Shown one piece after another: positions 53,615 to 64,000 of a stretch of 64,000 nucleotides of DNA. Positions within the stretch are counted from its first letter, which is position 1, and the number at the start of each line of letters is the position of its first letter. The stretch is from an uncultured Streptomyces sp. GTDB taxonomy: Bacteria; Actinomycetota; Actinomycetes; Streptomycetales; Streptomycetaceae. The notes beneath the pieces are model-generated. The model was not told the DNA's origin, did not search any database, and worked only from the letters and a program-made list of their open reading frames with translations. The translations under genes were made by a program, and so were the position numbers. The stretch spans positions 1-64,000 of the forward strand of contig NZ_CANLBS010000021.1 of assembly GCF_947488945.1 (NCBI RefSeq). The letters are read 5' to 3'.

Positions 53615-54097
53615 GTGAAGCAACTACGGCTCAGGGTGCTGGCCGGCCTCTTCGCCGGGGCGGGGGTCCTCTGCTGGGCCGGTGCCCGGCTCTGGAACTC
53701 GCTGGGCTCCCTGCCGAGCGTGCCGCTGGCCGCCTCGGTGGTGCTGGCCGCCCTCGCCGCGATCCTGCTCGCCACCGCGCTCTCACTGCGGGCCCGGCTG
53801 CGCGCCCAGCGCGAGCGGCGCCCAGGCGCCAAGGGCGTCGAGCCGCTGATGGCCGCCCGTGCGCTGGTCTTCGGCCAGGCCAGCGCCCTGGTCGCCGCGG
53901 TCGTCGCGGGCGTGTACGCGGGCGTCGGGTTCTTCCTGCTGAGCTTCCTGGACATGCCGGGCCGCCGTGACCAGGCCATCTACGCCGGTGCGGCCGTCGT
54001 GGCCGCCTTCGGCGTCGTCGCGGCGGCCCTCTTCGTGGAGCACGTGTGCAAGCTCCCGGAGGACGGGGACGACGACCCGACGGCCGCCGCCGCCTGA
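53615..54097 (+). CDS. DUF3180 membrane protein
   Basis: 160 aa. Four membrane segments (about 8-28, 38-60, 85-108 and 118-140), with a short Arg-rich loop RARLRAQRERRPGAKGVEPL between the second and third and an acidic tail (EDGDDDPTAAAA). This DUF3180 type sits after folK in many actinomycetes; its job is unknown. GTG at 53615 is used because the protein-like sequence KQLRLRVLAGLFAGAG begins there. Converges on folE. Confidence 0.85.
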   Translation: MKQLRLRVLAGLFAGAGVLCWAGARLWNSLGSLPSVPLAASVVLAALAAILLATALSLRARLRAQRERRPGAKGVEPLMAARALVFGQASALVAAVVAGVYAGVGFFLLSFLDMPGRRDQAIYAGAAVVAAFGVVAAALFVEHVCKLPEDGDDDPTAAAA

Positions 54098-54114
54098 CCC
54101 GGCCGCGCCGCGCG

Positions 54115-54171
54115 GGGCCGCTCCCCGTCAGCGGGCACGGGCCCGGCGCGGGCCGCTTCCCGTCAGCGGGC
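54115..54171. repeat. Tandem duplication of the folE 3' end
   Basis: A 22-bp word (GGGCCGCT, Y, CCCGTCAGCGGGC) occurs at 54115-54136 and 54150-54171 with one mismatch and a 35-bp period. The second copy includes the folE stop codon, so the first looks like a duplicated gene end in the folE/DUF3180 gap. Confidence 0.65.
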
Positions 54172-54768
54172 CATGATCAGGCTCATCGCCTCGGCCCGGG
54201 TCGCGGAGTCGCGGAGCTGGCCGCGGACCGCCGACGTGATCGTCTTGGCCCCCGGCTTGCGGATGCCGCGCATCGACATGCACATGTGCTCGCACTCGAT
54301 CACCACGATCACCCCGCGCGGCTCCAGGATCTCCATCAGCGACTCGGCGATCTGGGTCGTCAGCCGCTCCTGGACCTGCGGCCGCCGGGCGTAGACGTCC
54401 ACCAGCCGGGCGAGCTTCGACAGCCCGGTGATCTTTCCACTGGTGGCGGGGATGTAGCCGACGTGCGCCACGCCCCGGAACGGCACCAGGTGGTGCTCGC
54501 AGGTGCTGAACACCTCGATGTCCTTGACCAGCACCATCTCGTCGTGGCCCAGGTCGAACGTGGTCGTCAGCACGTCCTCGGGCTCCTGGTGGAGACCGGC
54601 GAAGATCTCCCGGTAGGCCCGGGCCACCCGGCCCGGCGTGTCCCGGAGCCCTTCCCGGTCCGGGTCCTCGCCCACGGCGAAGAGCAGCTCCCGCACGGCC
54701 GCCTCGGCCCGCTTCTCGTCGAACTCGCCGAACGGCCCTCGGTCCCGCAGCGTCACCGGGTCGGTCAT
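54163..54768 (-). CDS. folE: GTP cyclohydrolase I
   Basis: Makes dihydroneopterin triphosphate from GTP, first step of folate synthesis. 201 aa. Zinc and active-site motifs: FSTCEHHLVPFRGVAHVGYI near 100, KLARLVDVYARRPQVQERLT, and IECEHMCMSMRGIRKPGAKT near 165. It is transcribed opposite to folP-folK, between DUF3180 and the ftsH terminator. ATG at 54768; the in-frame extension to 55008 overlaps that terminator and is rejected. Confidence 0.96.
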   Translation of the reverse strand: MTDPVTLRDRGPFGEFDEKRAEAAVRELLFAVGEDPDREGLRDTPGRVARAYREIFAGLHQEPEDVLTTTFDLGHDEMVLVKDIEVFSTCEHHLVPFRGVAHVGYIPATSGKITGLSKLARLVDVYARRPQVQERLTTQIAESLMEILEPRGVIVVIECEHMCMSMRGIRKPGAKTITSAVRGQLRDSATRAEAMSLIMAR

Positions 54769-54823
54769 CTGTGCCTCGTTCCTGTCTGGTCCCACCTGCG
54801 CGTATGCGCACGGGCGTGCAGAA

Positions 54824-54865
54824 AAGCCGCGCCCCCACAGGCTAAAACCTGTGGGGGCGCGGCTT
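54824..54865 (-). terminator. Strong intrinsic terminator between ftsH and folE
   Basis: Perfect 18-bp stem (54824-54841 with 54848-54865) and 6-nt loop; the minus strand continues TTTTC. It lies just past the ftsH stop and about 55 nt before the folE start, so the two genes are separate units. Confidence 0.9.
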
Positions 54866-54919
54866 CCATTCCGTACCCGGCGGGAGCCCGTGAGGGCGAT
54901 CACACCGGGGCCGTACGGA

Positions 54920-56953
<2,034 letters not shown>

Positions 56954-57156
56954 CCATACGGAGCGAAGACGCCCCGTCCCTCCTGCCCGTAGGTAAATGC
57001 TGCTGTGAGAAAAGACTGTTCTTCGGACGGTACCCCAGCATTGTCACCCGCGACCGCCGAGGACGTCCGGGAAACCCGCTTTCGAAGCCTTCAACGGCGG
57101 GACGGCGGCGAGGGTTCCCCGGGGGCCGGCCCCGTTCGGGGCGCGGGCCGGGAGGC

Positions 57157-57184
57157 GGGGCCGCGGCGGCTGCCGCCGGGCCCC
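57157..57184 (-). terminator. Hairpin downstream of hpt
   Basis: GGGGCC and GGCGGC (57157-57170) pair imperfectly with GCCGCC and GGCCCC (57172-57184), with a very tight loop. It lies just after the hpt stop and could separate hpt from ftsH. Confidence 0.4.
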
Positions 57185-57195
57185 CTCACGGTCGG

Positions 57196-57750
57196 TCAGC
57201 CGCCGTAGACGTGCGGGGCGAGCGTGCCGACGAACGGGAGGTTGCGGTACTTCTCCGCGTAGTCCAGCCCGTAGCCGACGACGAACTCGTTGGGGATGTC
57301 GAAGCCGATCCACTTCACGTCGATCGCGACCTTCGCGGCGTCCGGCTTCCGCAGCAGGGTGCAGACCTCCAGGCTGGCGGGCTCGCGGGAGCCGAGGTTG
57401 GAGAGCAGCCAGGACAGCGTGAGTCCGGAGTCGATGATGTCCTCGACGATCAGGACGTGCTTGCCCTTGATGTCGGTGTCGAGGTCCTTCAGGATGCGGA
57501 CGACGCCCGAGGACTGGGTGCCGGCGCCGTACGAGGAGACGGCCATCCAGTCCATCGTGGCCGGGGTGGACAGGGCGCGCGCCAGGTCCGCCATCACCAT
57601 CACCGCGCCCTTGAGGACTCCGACGAGGAGCAGGTCCTTGCCCGCGTACTCCGCGTCGATCTTCGCGGCCAGCTCGACCAGCTTGGCGTCGATCTCTTCC
57701 TTGGTGAGGAGCACCGACTGAAGGTCGGTACCCATGTCCTTCTCGTTCAC
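57196..57750 (-). CDS. hpt: Hypoxanthine phosphoribosyltransferase
   Basis: Purine salvage: hypoxanthine or guanine plus PRPP to IMP or GMP. 184 aa. The PRPP motif is HVLIVEDIIDSGLTLSWLL near 100, preceded by VGVLKGAVMVMADLARAL near 50 and MAVSSYGAGTQSSGVVRILK; the C-terminus GYGLDYAEKYRNLPFVGTL is typical. GTG at 57750 gives NEKDMGTDLQSVLL, matching related proteins as I recall; ATG at 57735 (MGTDLQ) is possible. Order tilS-hpt-ftsH is the common bacterial arrangement. Confidence 0.95.
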   Translation of the reverse strand: MNEKDMGTDLQSVLLTKEEIDAKLVELAAKIDAEYAGKDLLLVGVLKGAVMVMADLARALSTPATMDWMAVSSYGAGTQSSGVVRILKDLDTDIKGKHVLIVEDIIDSGLTLSWLLSNLGSREPASLEVCTLLRKPDAAKVAIDVKWIGFDIPNEFVVGYGLDYAEKYRNLPFVGTLAPHVYGG

Positions 57751-57834
57751 CCGCGTCTCTTTCTTCGCCGCTCCGGCCCGGTAGGTGCCCGGGCCGGACC
57801 GGCACACTCGCCTGCACGTCAGCCGCTTGCGCTT

Positions 57835-58932
57835 TCAGCTCTGCCGAATGACCAGTCTGCCACCCTGCCGTCGCGCTTCGACGCGGCCCGGCAGGTTGAT
57901 GGCCCGCTGGCCGCGCCAGCCGGTGATCAGACGGTCGACTTCCTCGATGTGCCGGGCGAAGAGCGAACCCGCCGGGGCGCCGGCCCCGACGATCGCCCGG
58001 CGCAGCACCCGCCGGCGCACCGCGGACGGCAGGGTGAAGAGCTTGGCGCACTCCAGCTCGCCCGCGTCGTCGCGCACCGAGCGGTCGGCCTCGGTCGCCC
58101 ACGAGTCGAGGGCGTCGGCGTCGTCGCGGGAGAGCTGGGCGGTCCGGGCCAGCGCCTCCACGACGCCCTTGCCGAGCGCCTTCTCCAGGGCGGGCAGCCC
58201 TTCGTGGCGCAGGCGCGAGCGGGTGTAGGCGGGATCGGTGTTGTGCGGGTCGTCCCAGACGGGCAGCGACTGGACGAGGCACGCCTTGCGGGCGGTCTGC
58301 CGGTCGAGCTGGAGGAACGGGCGGCGGTAGCGGCCGGCCGGGCCGGAGGCGGCGGCCATGCCGGACAGGGAACGGATGCCGGAGCCGCGGGCGAGCCCCA
58401 GCAGCACGGTCTCGGCCTGGTCGTCGCGGGTGTGGCCGAGCAGGATCGCGGCGGCGCCGTGCCGTTCCGCGGCGGCGTCCAGGGCGGCGTAGCGGGCGTC
58501 GCGGGCCGCCGCCTCGGGGCCTCCGTCGCGCCCGACGTGCACGGCGACGGCCTCGACGGGGTCGAGGTCCATGGCGGTCAGCCGGGAGACGACGTCGGCG
58601 GCACGCAGCCCGGACCCGGCCTGGAGGTTGTGGTCGACGGTGATGCCGCCCGCCCGGACGTCGAGCTTGCGCGCCTCGAAGGCGAGGGCCGACGCGAGCG
58701 CCATGGAGTCGGCGCCGCCGGAGCACGCCACCAGCACGAGGGGGGCGGGGGGACGTTCGGGGAGGGCGTGCGCGCCGGTCGCCCCGGCGTCCGCGAACTG
58801 CGGGTGCGCGGCACGGGCGCGGTCCGCGCCCGCGGCGTGTGGGCCGGTCCGGAGGCTGTGTTCGGTGAGGACGTCGTGGAGTACGCGGCGGACCGCCAGG
58901 CGTATCGCCGCGACCGCAGGATGGGGACCCAT
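57835..58932 (-). CDS. tilS: tRNA(Ile)-lysidine synthetase
   Basis: Puts lysine on C34 of the AUA-reading tRNA-Ile. 365 aa. The PP-loop SGGADS near 71 is the ATP site; HNLQAGSG, AILLGHTRDDQAETVLLGLA and VWDDPHNTDPAYTRSRLRHE near 230 are family motifs. A head of about 60 residues precedes the core. It is shorter than E. coli TilS (no large C-terminal domains), normal for actinobacteria. ATG at 58932. Confidence 0.95.
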   Translation of the reverse strand: MGPHPAVAAIRLAVRRVLHDVLTEHSLRTGPHAAGADRARAAHPQFADAGATGAHALPERPPAPLVLVACSGGADSMALASALAFEARKLDVRAGGITVDHNLQAGSGLRAADVVSRLTAMDLDPVEAVAVHVGRDGGPEAAARDARYAALDAAAERHGAAAILLGHTRDDQAETVLLGLARGSGIRSLSGMAAASGPAGRYRRPFLQLDRQTARKACLVQSLPVWDDPHNTDPAYTRSRLRHEGLPALEKALGKGVVEALARTAQLSRDDADALDSWATEADRSVRDDAGELECAKLFTLPSAVRRRVLRRAIVGAGAPAGSLFARHIEEVDRLITGWRGQRAINLPGRVEARRQGGRLVIRQS

Positions 58933-59123
58933 GTCCGGTGCCCTTCGTGGAGTTTCGGGAGGGTGCCTCCGGGCGGCGGGACGCGGAACGGCCCCGTCAC
59001 TCAGAGTGCGTCGATGGTGACAGAGACAAGCTCTCCACCGAGCATTGCACGGCTTCCCATGCCCTTATGGTCCCTCGGATGGGTGATTGGTGGGGCGATC
59101 CGCGGCCGCGGGGCGCGTCAAGA

Positions 59124-60257
59124 TCACGAATCTGCCTTACGGTGCACGCGCGCGACCCACTCCGCGGGAGCGGCGATCTCGGCCTTGGTCGGCAGCGTGT
59201 TCGGAGAGGTCCAGACCCGGTTGAAGCCCTCCATGCCGACCTCGTCCACCACCGCGCGCACGAACCGCTCGCCGTCGCGGTACTGACGCAGCTTCGCGTC
59301 CAGGCCGAGCAGCTTGCGCAGCGCCAGGTCGAGCCGGCTCGCGCCGCGCGCCCGGCGCTGCTGGAACTTCTCCCGGATCTCGCCCACCGAGCCCACCACG
59401 TCGGGCCCCACGCCGTCCATGACGTAGTCGGCGTGGCCCTCCAGGAGGGACATCACCGCGGTGAGCCGGCCGAGGATCTCGCGCTGCGCGGGCGTCTGCA
59501 CCAGCTCGACGAGGCTGCGCCCGCCGTCGTCGCCCTGCTCGCCCTCGGGACGGCCGGCCCCGGAGAGGGACTGGGCGGCCTCGCGGAGCCGTTCGAGGAA
59601 GGCGGAGGGCTCGACGTCGGTCTCTTCGAGGAAGGTCTGGATCTCGCCCTGGAGGTGGTCCCTGAGCCAGGGCACCCCGGTGAACTGGGTCCGGTGGGTC
59701 TCCTCGTGCAGGGCCACCCAGAGCCGGAAGTCGTGCGGGTCCACGTCGAGTTCGCGTTCCACGTGCACGATGTTCGGCGCGACCAGCAGCAGCCGGCCGC
59801 CGCCCGCGGAGGCCGGCAGGTCGCGGCCGGACGGAGCGAACGTCTCGTACTGGCCGAGGACCCGGGAGGACAGGAACGACAGCAGCATGCCCACCTCGAC
59901 GCCGGTCACCTTGCCGCCGACCGCGCCCAGTACGGCGTTCCCGGCGCCGCCGCCGCGCCGCTCCTGCATCTTGCCCAGCAGCGGGCGGAGCAGTTCGCGG
60001 AACCCGGCGACGTTGGCCCGGATCCAGCCGGCCCGGTCCACCACCAGCACGGGGGTGTCCTCCGGCTCGGTCCCCTCGGGGATCATCCGGGTGAAGGAAC
60101 GGACGTGCTCCTCCGACGCCTTGGCGTGCCGCCGCAGCTCCGCGACGACGGCGCGCGCCTCCTCCCGCCCGATCTCGGGGCCCGGCCGTGCGAGCCGCGT
60201 CGCGGTCGCCGCCGCGAGTTTCCAGTCGACCATCTCGGGACCACCGAAGCTCGTCAT
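59124..60257 (-). CDS. Zincin-like metallopeptidase (DUF2342-type)
   Basis: 377 aa. The zinc motif H184-E-E-T-H188 sits in LWVALHEETHRTQFTGVPWL, within the actinobacterial zincin-like family once annotated as F420 biosynthesis-associated. Other landmarks: VNRAGWIRANVAGF-like VVDRAGWIRANVAGFRELLR near 70, LPASAGGGRLLLVAPNIVHV near 150, and LEGHADYVMDGVGPDVVGS near 270, which may give a third ligand. The target is unknown; no F420 genes are adjacent. ATG at 60257. Confidence 0.9.
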   Translation of the reverse strand: MTSFGGPEMVDWKLAAATATRLARPGPEIGREEARAVVAELRRHAKASEEHVRSFTRMIPEGTEPEDTPVLVVDRAGWIRANVAGFRELLRPLLGKMQERRGGGAGNAVLGAVGGKVTGVEVGMLLSFLSSRVLGQYETFAPSGRDLPASAGGGRLLLVAPNIVHVERELDVDPHDFRLWVALHEETHRTQFTGVPWLRDHLQGEIQTFLEETDVEPSAFLERLREAAQSLSGAGRPEGEQGDDGGRSLVELVQTPAQREILGRLTAVMSLLEGHADYVMDGVGPDVVGSVGEIREKFQQRRARGASRLDLALRKLLGLDAKLRQYRDGERFVRAVVDEVGMEGFNRVWTSPNTLPTKAEIAAPAEWVARVHRKADS

Positions 60258-60306
60258 GCGTCAACCGTACGTGAGTCCGACGCCGGGCGGTGGGGTGTCG
60301 GAGAGC

Positions 60307-61794
60307 TCAACGGGTGCGCGGGACCAGTGCTCCGGCGAGGTCGTCGAGCGCCGCCTCGGCGGCGCCGGGGGCGGTGGTGCCGGAGGTGAGGAAGGCGAAG
60401 GAGAGCAGCCGTCCGTCTTCGGAGACCACGGTCCCGGCCAGTGCGTTGACCCCGGTGAGGGTGCCGGTCTTGGCCCGTACGAGTCCCGCCGCGTCCGAGG
60501 TCGCGGCGTACCGGCCGCCGAGGGTGCCGCTGAATCCGGCGACCGGCAGGCCGGTGAGGACGGACCGCAGTTCGGGGTGGGCGGGGTCGGCGGCGCGGGC
60601 CAGCAGCGCGGCGAGGAGGCCCGCGGAGACCCGGTCGCCGCGGTCGAGGCCGCTGCCGTCGGCGAACCGGGCCCCCGCGATCGGCAGCCCGGCCTTCCCG
60701 AGCTGCGCGGCGACGGCCTTCGCGGCGCCGTCGAAGCTGCCCGGTCGCCCCGCCGCCAGGGCGGTCTGACGGGCCAGCGCCTCGGCGATGTCGTTGTCGC
60801 TGTTGGTCAGCATCCGCTCCACCAGGGCGGAGAGCGGCGCGGAGCGGTGGGTGGCCAGCGTGCGGGCGCCGGCCGCGGCCTTCTGGCGGCGGGGGTCCGC
60901 GGTGGTCTTCACCCCGGCGTCCGTCAGGAGACCGGCGAAGCGCCGGGCCGCGTCGCCGGCCGGGTCCGAGGAGCGGGGCGCGGGGCCCTTGTCGCTGTCG
61001 TCGAGACGCGCCTCGTCGACCATCAGGGCGGTCATGGGCGCGATGTTGTCGTTGGGGCCGATGGGGTGATGTCCGGGACCGCTGTAGCGGGTGACGTCGT
61101 AGGCGACGGTGACCGGGCCGCGACGGTCGGCGCCGGCCTCGCGCAGGGAGGCGGCGGTGGCGGCGGCCAGACCGCGCAGGGCCTGTTCGTCCAGCGTGGG
61201 GTCGCCGCCGCCCACCAGGGTGACGGTGCGCAGGTCCCCGGCCCCCCGGACGGTGGTGGCGATGCGGTGGTCGGGCCCCCGCGCGGAGAGCGCGGCGACG
61301 GCGGTGGCGATCTTGACGGTGGACGCCGGGGTCATCGGGGTACCGGCGGACCGCCCGTAGAGCTGCTTGCCGGTGGCGGTGTCGACCACCACGGCGGTGG
61401 TGCGGGTGCCGAGCGCGGGGGCTTTCAGCAGCGGGTCGAGCGAGCGGGCGAGGCCGGCCGCGGCGGCCGGGGCGGCGCCGGCGCGGAGCGCGGTGAGCAC
61501 CGCGGCGGCGCTGGGCGCGGGCTCGGGGGCGGGCGGACCGGCCGCGGGGGTCCGGTGAGCTGCGTCACCCACGGGGGCCCGGTCGGCCGCCCACTCCCGC
61601 TCGGCCGTACGCTGACCCGAGTCCCAGGGCCCGGCGGCGAACACGGCGCCGGCGGCGACCGCCAGGCCGAGCACCACGGAGCCCGCGGCGAGCCGCCAGT
61701 CGTCCGGCACGACCGGCAGGGCGCCGGTCAGGCCCTTCAGCCTGTCCCTCGGGGAAGACGGTTCACGGGACGGTTCATCCACCGGCTCGGCCAC
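60307..61794 (-). CDS. dacB: D-alanyl-D-alanine carboxypeptidase/endopeptidase (PBP4, S13 family)
   Basis: Trims or cleaves peptidoglycan cross-links outside the membrane. About 495 aa. Membrane anchor at about 32-52 (LAAGSVVLGLAVAAGAVFAA), linker, then the penicillin-binding fold with SXXK in ASTVKIATAVAAL, SXN in LTNSDNDIAEALARQ and KTG in VRAKTGTLTGVNAL. Start GTG 61794 has AAAGGGG 11 nt upstream; GTG 61839 would add 15 residues but has a poor site. Divergent from ppa with a short shared promoter gap. The zincin gene follows on the same strand. Confidence 0.93.
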   Translation of the reverse strand: MAEPVDEPSREPSSPRDRLKGLTGALPVVPDDWRLAAGSVVLGLAVAAGAVFAAGPWDSGQRTAEREWAADRAPVGDAAHRTPAAGPPAPEPAPSAAAVLTALRAGAAPAAAAGLARSLDPLLKAPALGTRTTAVVVDTATGKQLYGRSAGTPMTPASTVKIATAVAALSARGPDHRIATTVRGAGDLRTVTLVGGGDPTLDEQALRGLAAATAASLREAGADRRGPVTVAYDVTRYSGPGHHPIGPNDNIAPMTALMVDEARLDDSDKGPAPRSSDPAGDAARRFAGLLTDAGVKTTADPRRQKAAAGARTLATHRSAPLSALVERMLTNSDNDIAEALARQTALAAGRPGSFDGAAKAVAAQLGKAGLPIAGARFADGSGLDRGDRVSAGLLAALLARAADPAHPELRSVLTGLPVAGFSGTLGGRYAATSDAAGLVRAKTGTLTGVNALAGTVVSEDGRLLSFAFLTSGTTAPGAAEAALDDLAGALVPRTR

Positions 61795-61880
61795 CGTCGA
61801 CCAGCCCCTTTCGCGAGCACTCTTCTGCGTGGGGGACACTTAATCACCAGTCGTATGTGTTGATCATGGAGGAGCCACCC

Positions 61881-62372
61881 GTGGAGTTCGACGTCACCAT
61901 CGAGATCCCGAAGGGTTCGCGGAACAAGTACGAGGTGGACCACGAGACCGGTCGGATCCGTCTTGACCGTCGACTCTTCACCTCGACCGCCTACCCGGCC
62001 GACTACGGCTTCGTCGAGAACACCCTCGGCGAGGACGGGGACCCGCTGGACGCGCTGGTCATCCTGGACGAGCCCACGTTCCCCGGCTGCCTCATCAAGT
62101 GCCGTGTGGTCGGCATGTTCAAGATGACCGACGAGGCCGGCGGCGACGACAAGCTGCTCTGCGTCCAGGCGGGCGACCCCCGGATGGACCACCTGCAGGA
62201 CATCGGCGACGTCTCGGAGTTCGAGCGCCAGGCGATCCAGCACTTCTTCGAGGTCTACAAGGACCTGGAGCCCGGCAAGTCCGTCGAGGGCGCCGACTGG
62301 GTCGGCCGCGCCGAGGCCGAGACCGAGATCGAGGCGTCCTACAAGCGCCTGCAGGAGCAGGGCGGTCACTGA
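61881..62372 (+). CDS. ppa: Inorganic pyrophosphatase (type I)
   Basis: Hydrolyses pyrophosphate to drive biosynthesis. 163 aa. EFDVTIEIPKGSRNKYEVDH (substrate Lys/Glu), YPADYGFVENTLGEDGDPLD and DALVILDEPTFPGC contain the metal-binding Asp cluster (DGDPLDALV and EAGGDDKLL). The GTG at 61881 lies after GGAGGAG, and its first residues match the family start; the longer frame from 61857 would swallow that ribosome site. A hairpin terminator follows. Confidence 0.96.
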   Translation: MEFDVTIEIPKGSRNKYEVDHETGRIRLDRRLFTSTAYPADYGFVENTLGEDGDPLDALVILDEPTFPGCLIKCRVVGMFKMTDEAGGDDKLLCVQAGDPRMDHLQDIGDVSEFERQAIQHFFEVYKDLEPGKSVEGADWVGRAEAETEIEASYKRLQEQGGH

Positions 62373-62492
62373 CCCTTTCGCGGTCCCGGTCCGCCCCCGC
62401 GCACGGGATTCCGTTCGTCATTCCGCTTCACGGCGGTGAACGGCCGGGCCGGGTGCGCAATTCGCTCATCCGGATCTGCTCCGGGAGCGCTC

Positions 62493-62526
62493 ACGGGCGG
62501 TACACCCTCACCGGTGTACCGCCCGT
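62493..62526 (+). terminator. Terminator of ppa
   Basis: Perfect 14-bp stem: ACGGGCGGTACACC (62493-62506) with GGTGTACCGCCCGT (62513-62526), 6-nt loop. It lies about 120 nt past the ppa stop and before the exporter gene. Confidence 0.8.
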
Positions 62527-62609
62527 TCTGCATGCGTCCCCCTTGTCCGCGCCCATACTGGGCAGACGAGCGGCTAGAACGCGCAGGCGAGAAGGAGTGG
62601 GGTCGAGCA

Positions 62610-64000
62610 GTGGCGGAACCGGGCGGTCCGGAGGACCAGAAGCCCCAGTCCGACGAGGCGCGCAGCGCGTTCGCCCCACCGGCCGGGGTCGGGCAGCCTG
62701 CCGCGCCGTCCGAGGACGACTCGCCGACCTCGGAGTTCGCGCTGCCCGCCGGCGTCCAGCCCGACCCCTCCCAGGGTGGTTCCGCTTCCGGTTCCGCAAC
62801 GGGCAACTTCCCGCACTCGGACACGCTCAGCTCCGCCTTCGCGCCACCGCGGTCCTCCAGCGCGCAGTCCCCGCCCGCGTTCACCCCGGCGCAGGGCATC
62901 CCGATGATCCGGCTGACCAAGGAAGCGCCCTGGCAGGACCGGATGCGCACGATGCTGCGGATGCCGGTCACCGAGCGGCCCGCCGCCGAGAGCGTGCAGC
63001 GCACCGACGACTCCGGTCCCGCGGTCCCCCGGGTGCTCGACCTGACGCTCCGTATCGGCGAGCTGCTGCTGGCCGGCGGCGAGGGCGCCGAGGACGTCGA
63101 GGCCGCGATGTTCGCGGTCACCCGCTCGTACGGACTGGACCGGTGCGAGCCGACGGTCACGTTCACGCTGCTGTCCATCTCGCACCAGCCGTCGCTGGTC
63201 GACGACCCGGTGACGGCGAGCCGTACGGTGCGCCGCCGCGGCACCGACTACAACCGGCTGGCCGCCGTGTTCCGGCTGATCGACGACATCACCGCCGAGG
63301 ACGAGGAGGTCTCCCTGGAGGAGGCCTACCGGCGGCTGGCGGAGATCCGGCGCAACCGCCACCCGTTCCCCGGGTGGGCCCTGACCGCCGCCGCCGGGCT
63401 GCTCGCGGGGGCGGCCTCCGTGCTGGTCGGCGGTGGCTTCCTGGTCTTCTTCGTGGCGGCCGCGGGCGCGATGCTCGGCGACCGCCTGGCCTGGCTGTGC
63501 GCCGGGCGGGGACTGCCGGAGTTCTACCAGTTCACGGCAGCGGCGATGCCGCCCGCCGCGCTGGGGGTGGCGCTCACCCTCACCCACTGGGGCGACCTGC
63601 GGCCGTCCGCGGTCATCACCGGTGGGCTCTTCGCCCTGCTGCCGGGGCGGGCCCTGGTCGCCGGGGTGCAGGACGGCCTGACGGGTTACTACATCACCGC
63701 GGCGGCCCGGCTGCTGGAGGTCATGTACTTCTTCATCGGGATCGTCGTCGGCGTCCTGGTGGTCATCTATCTGGGGCTCCAGCTGGGGGCGCAGCTCAAC
63801 CCGGAGGAGCGGTTCGTCGCGCACGACGAGCCGGTGCTGCAGATCGTCGCGTCGATGGCGCTGAGCCTCGCCTTCGCGATCCTGCTCCAGCAGGAGCGTT
63901 CCACCGTGCTCGCGGTGACCCTCAACGGCGGCGTCGCCTGGATCATCTACGGGGCGATGGCCCGGACCGGGGACATCTCGCCGGTGGCGGCCACGGCGGT
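62610..64000 (+). CDS. Threonine/serine exporter family protein (ThrE), cut by the right edge
   Basis: Open at the 3' end; at least 463 residues lie in the window. The head (about 1-125) is Pro/Ser/Ala-rich and disordered, with SEFALPAGVQ and SAFAPP-type repeats. The cytoplasmic ThrE domain follows (RVLDLTLRIGELLLAGGEGA, EDVEAAMFAVTRSYGLDRCE, TVTFTLLSISHQPS). From about 255 come at least seven membrane segments (WALTAAAGLLAGAASVLVGG onward). ThrE exports threonine and serine in Corynebacterium. GTG at 62610 with GAAGGAG about 12 nt upstream. Confidence 0.88.
   Translation, partial: MAEPGGPEDQKPQSDEARSAFAPPAGVGQPAAPSEDDSPTSEFALPAGVQPDPSQGGSASGSATGNFPHSDTLSSAFAPPRSSSAQSPPAFTPAQGIPMIRLTKEAPWQDRMRTMLRMPVTERPAAESVQRTDDSGPAVPRVLDLTLRIGELLLAGGEGAEDVEAAMFAVTRSYGLDRCEPTVTFTLLSISHQPSLVDDPVTASRTVRRRGTDYNRLAAVFRLIDDITAEDEEVSLEEAYRRLAEIRRNRHPFPGWALTAAAGLLAGAASVLVGGGFLVFFVAAAGAMLGDRLAWLCAGRGLPEFYQFTAAAMPPAALGVALTLTHWGDLRPSAVITGGLFALLPGRALVAGVQDGLTGYYITAAARLLEVMYFFIGIVVGVLVVIYLGLQLGAQLNPEERFVAHDEPVLQIVASMALSLAFAILLQQERSTVLAVTLNGGVAWIIYGAMARTGDISPVAATA

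Overview
The window is chromosomal DNA from a Streptomyces or very close relative. It is strongly GC-rich, with GC-biased third positions, many GTG starts and 4-nt stop/start overlaps. It carries marker genes in a gene order I recall from the S. coelicolor core chromosome: sigE-cseABC, radA-disA, lsr2, clpC, nadB-nadC-coaX, and ftsH-hpt-tilS. I see no prophage, insertion sequence, CRISPR array or tRNA. About 60 genes are supported. One of them, a threonine/serine exporter, is cut by the right edge. The left edge appears to hold the promoter and leader of an rRNA operon that reads leftward out of the window.

Layout. 0-12 kb: rRNA leader, proC, a two-gene drug-type ABC exporter with a leaderless, operator-covered promoter, a methyltransferase, an SH3-type protein, a membrane-anchored PQQ Ser/Thr kinase, ilvD, a sugar-phosphate isomerase/TetR pair and a Ppx/GppA phosphatase. 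12-19 kb: a Cys-rich unknown, a membrane protein fusing sigma-like, zinc-finger and BACON domains, radA and disA (DNA repair and c-di-AMP), and a small P-loop kinase in a repeat-bearing stretch. 19-26.6 kb: a membrane-anchored secreted protein, mutY, the cell-envelope stress operon sigE-cseA-cseB-cseC, an M23 peptidase, and a 1.25-kb gene-free, repeat-rich stretch. 26.6-32.8 kb: clpC with a candidate ClgR box, a primase/polymerase-like protein, lsr2, an N-acetylglutamate synthase, an orphan BlaI regulator and two small unknowns.

32.8-38.7 kb is a leftward cofactor operon, DUF2520-panC-nadB-nadC-coaX, joining NAD and pantothenate/CoA synthesis. 38.7-46.7 kb: a PLP lyase, an ArsR-type regulator divergent from a tiny gene across a perfect 17-bp palindrome, a NarL-type two-component pair, a MidA/NDUFAF7-type methyltransferase next to an orphan NuoD, and a coiled-coil membrane protein. 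46.9-50.8 kb: an osmoprotectant ABC importer whose ATPase is divergent from its permease and binding-protein genes. 51-59 kb: folate genes (folP, folB, folK, folE) with an NTF2-like and a DUF3180 gene, then ftsH, hpt and tilS. 59-64 kb: a zincin, a PBP4-type D-Ala-D-Ala carboxypeptidase, ppa and the partial exporter.

The most interesting items are regulatory sites and odd architectures rather than a new gene island. They are the leaderless ABC promoter, the ArsR palindrome, a palindrome over the ilvD -35, paired DnaA boxes at 38.64 kb, the methyltransferase/NuoD pair, the sigma/BACON fusion, and the Cys-rich head of NadC.
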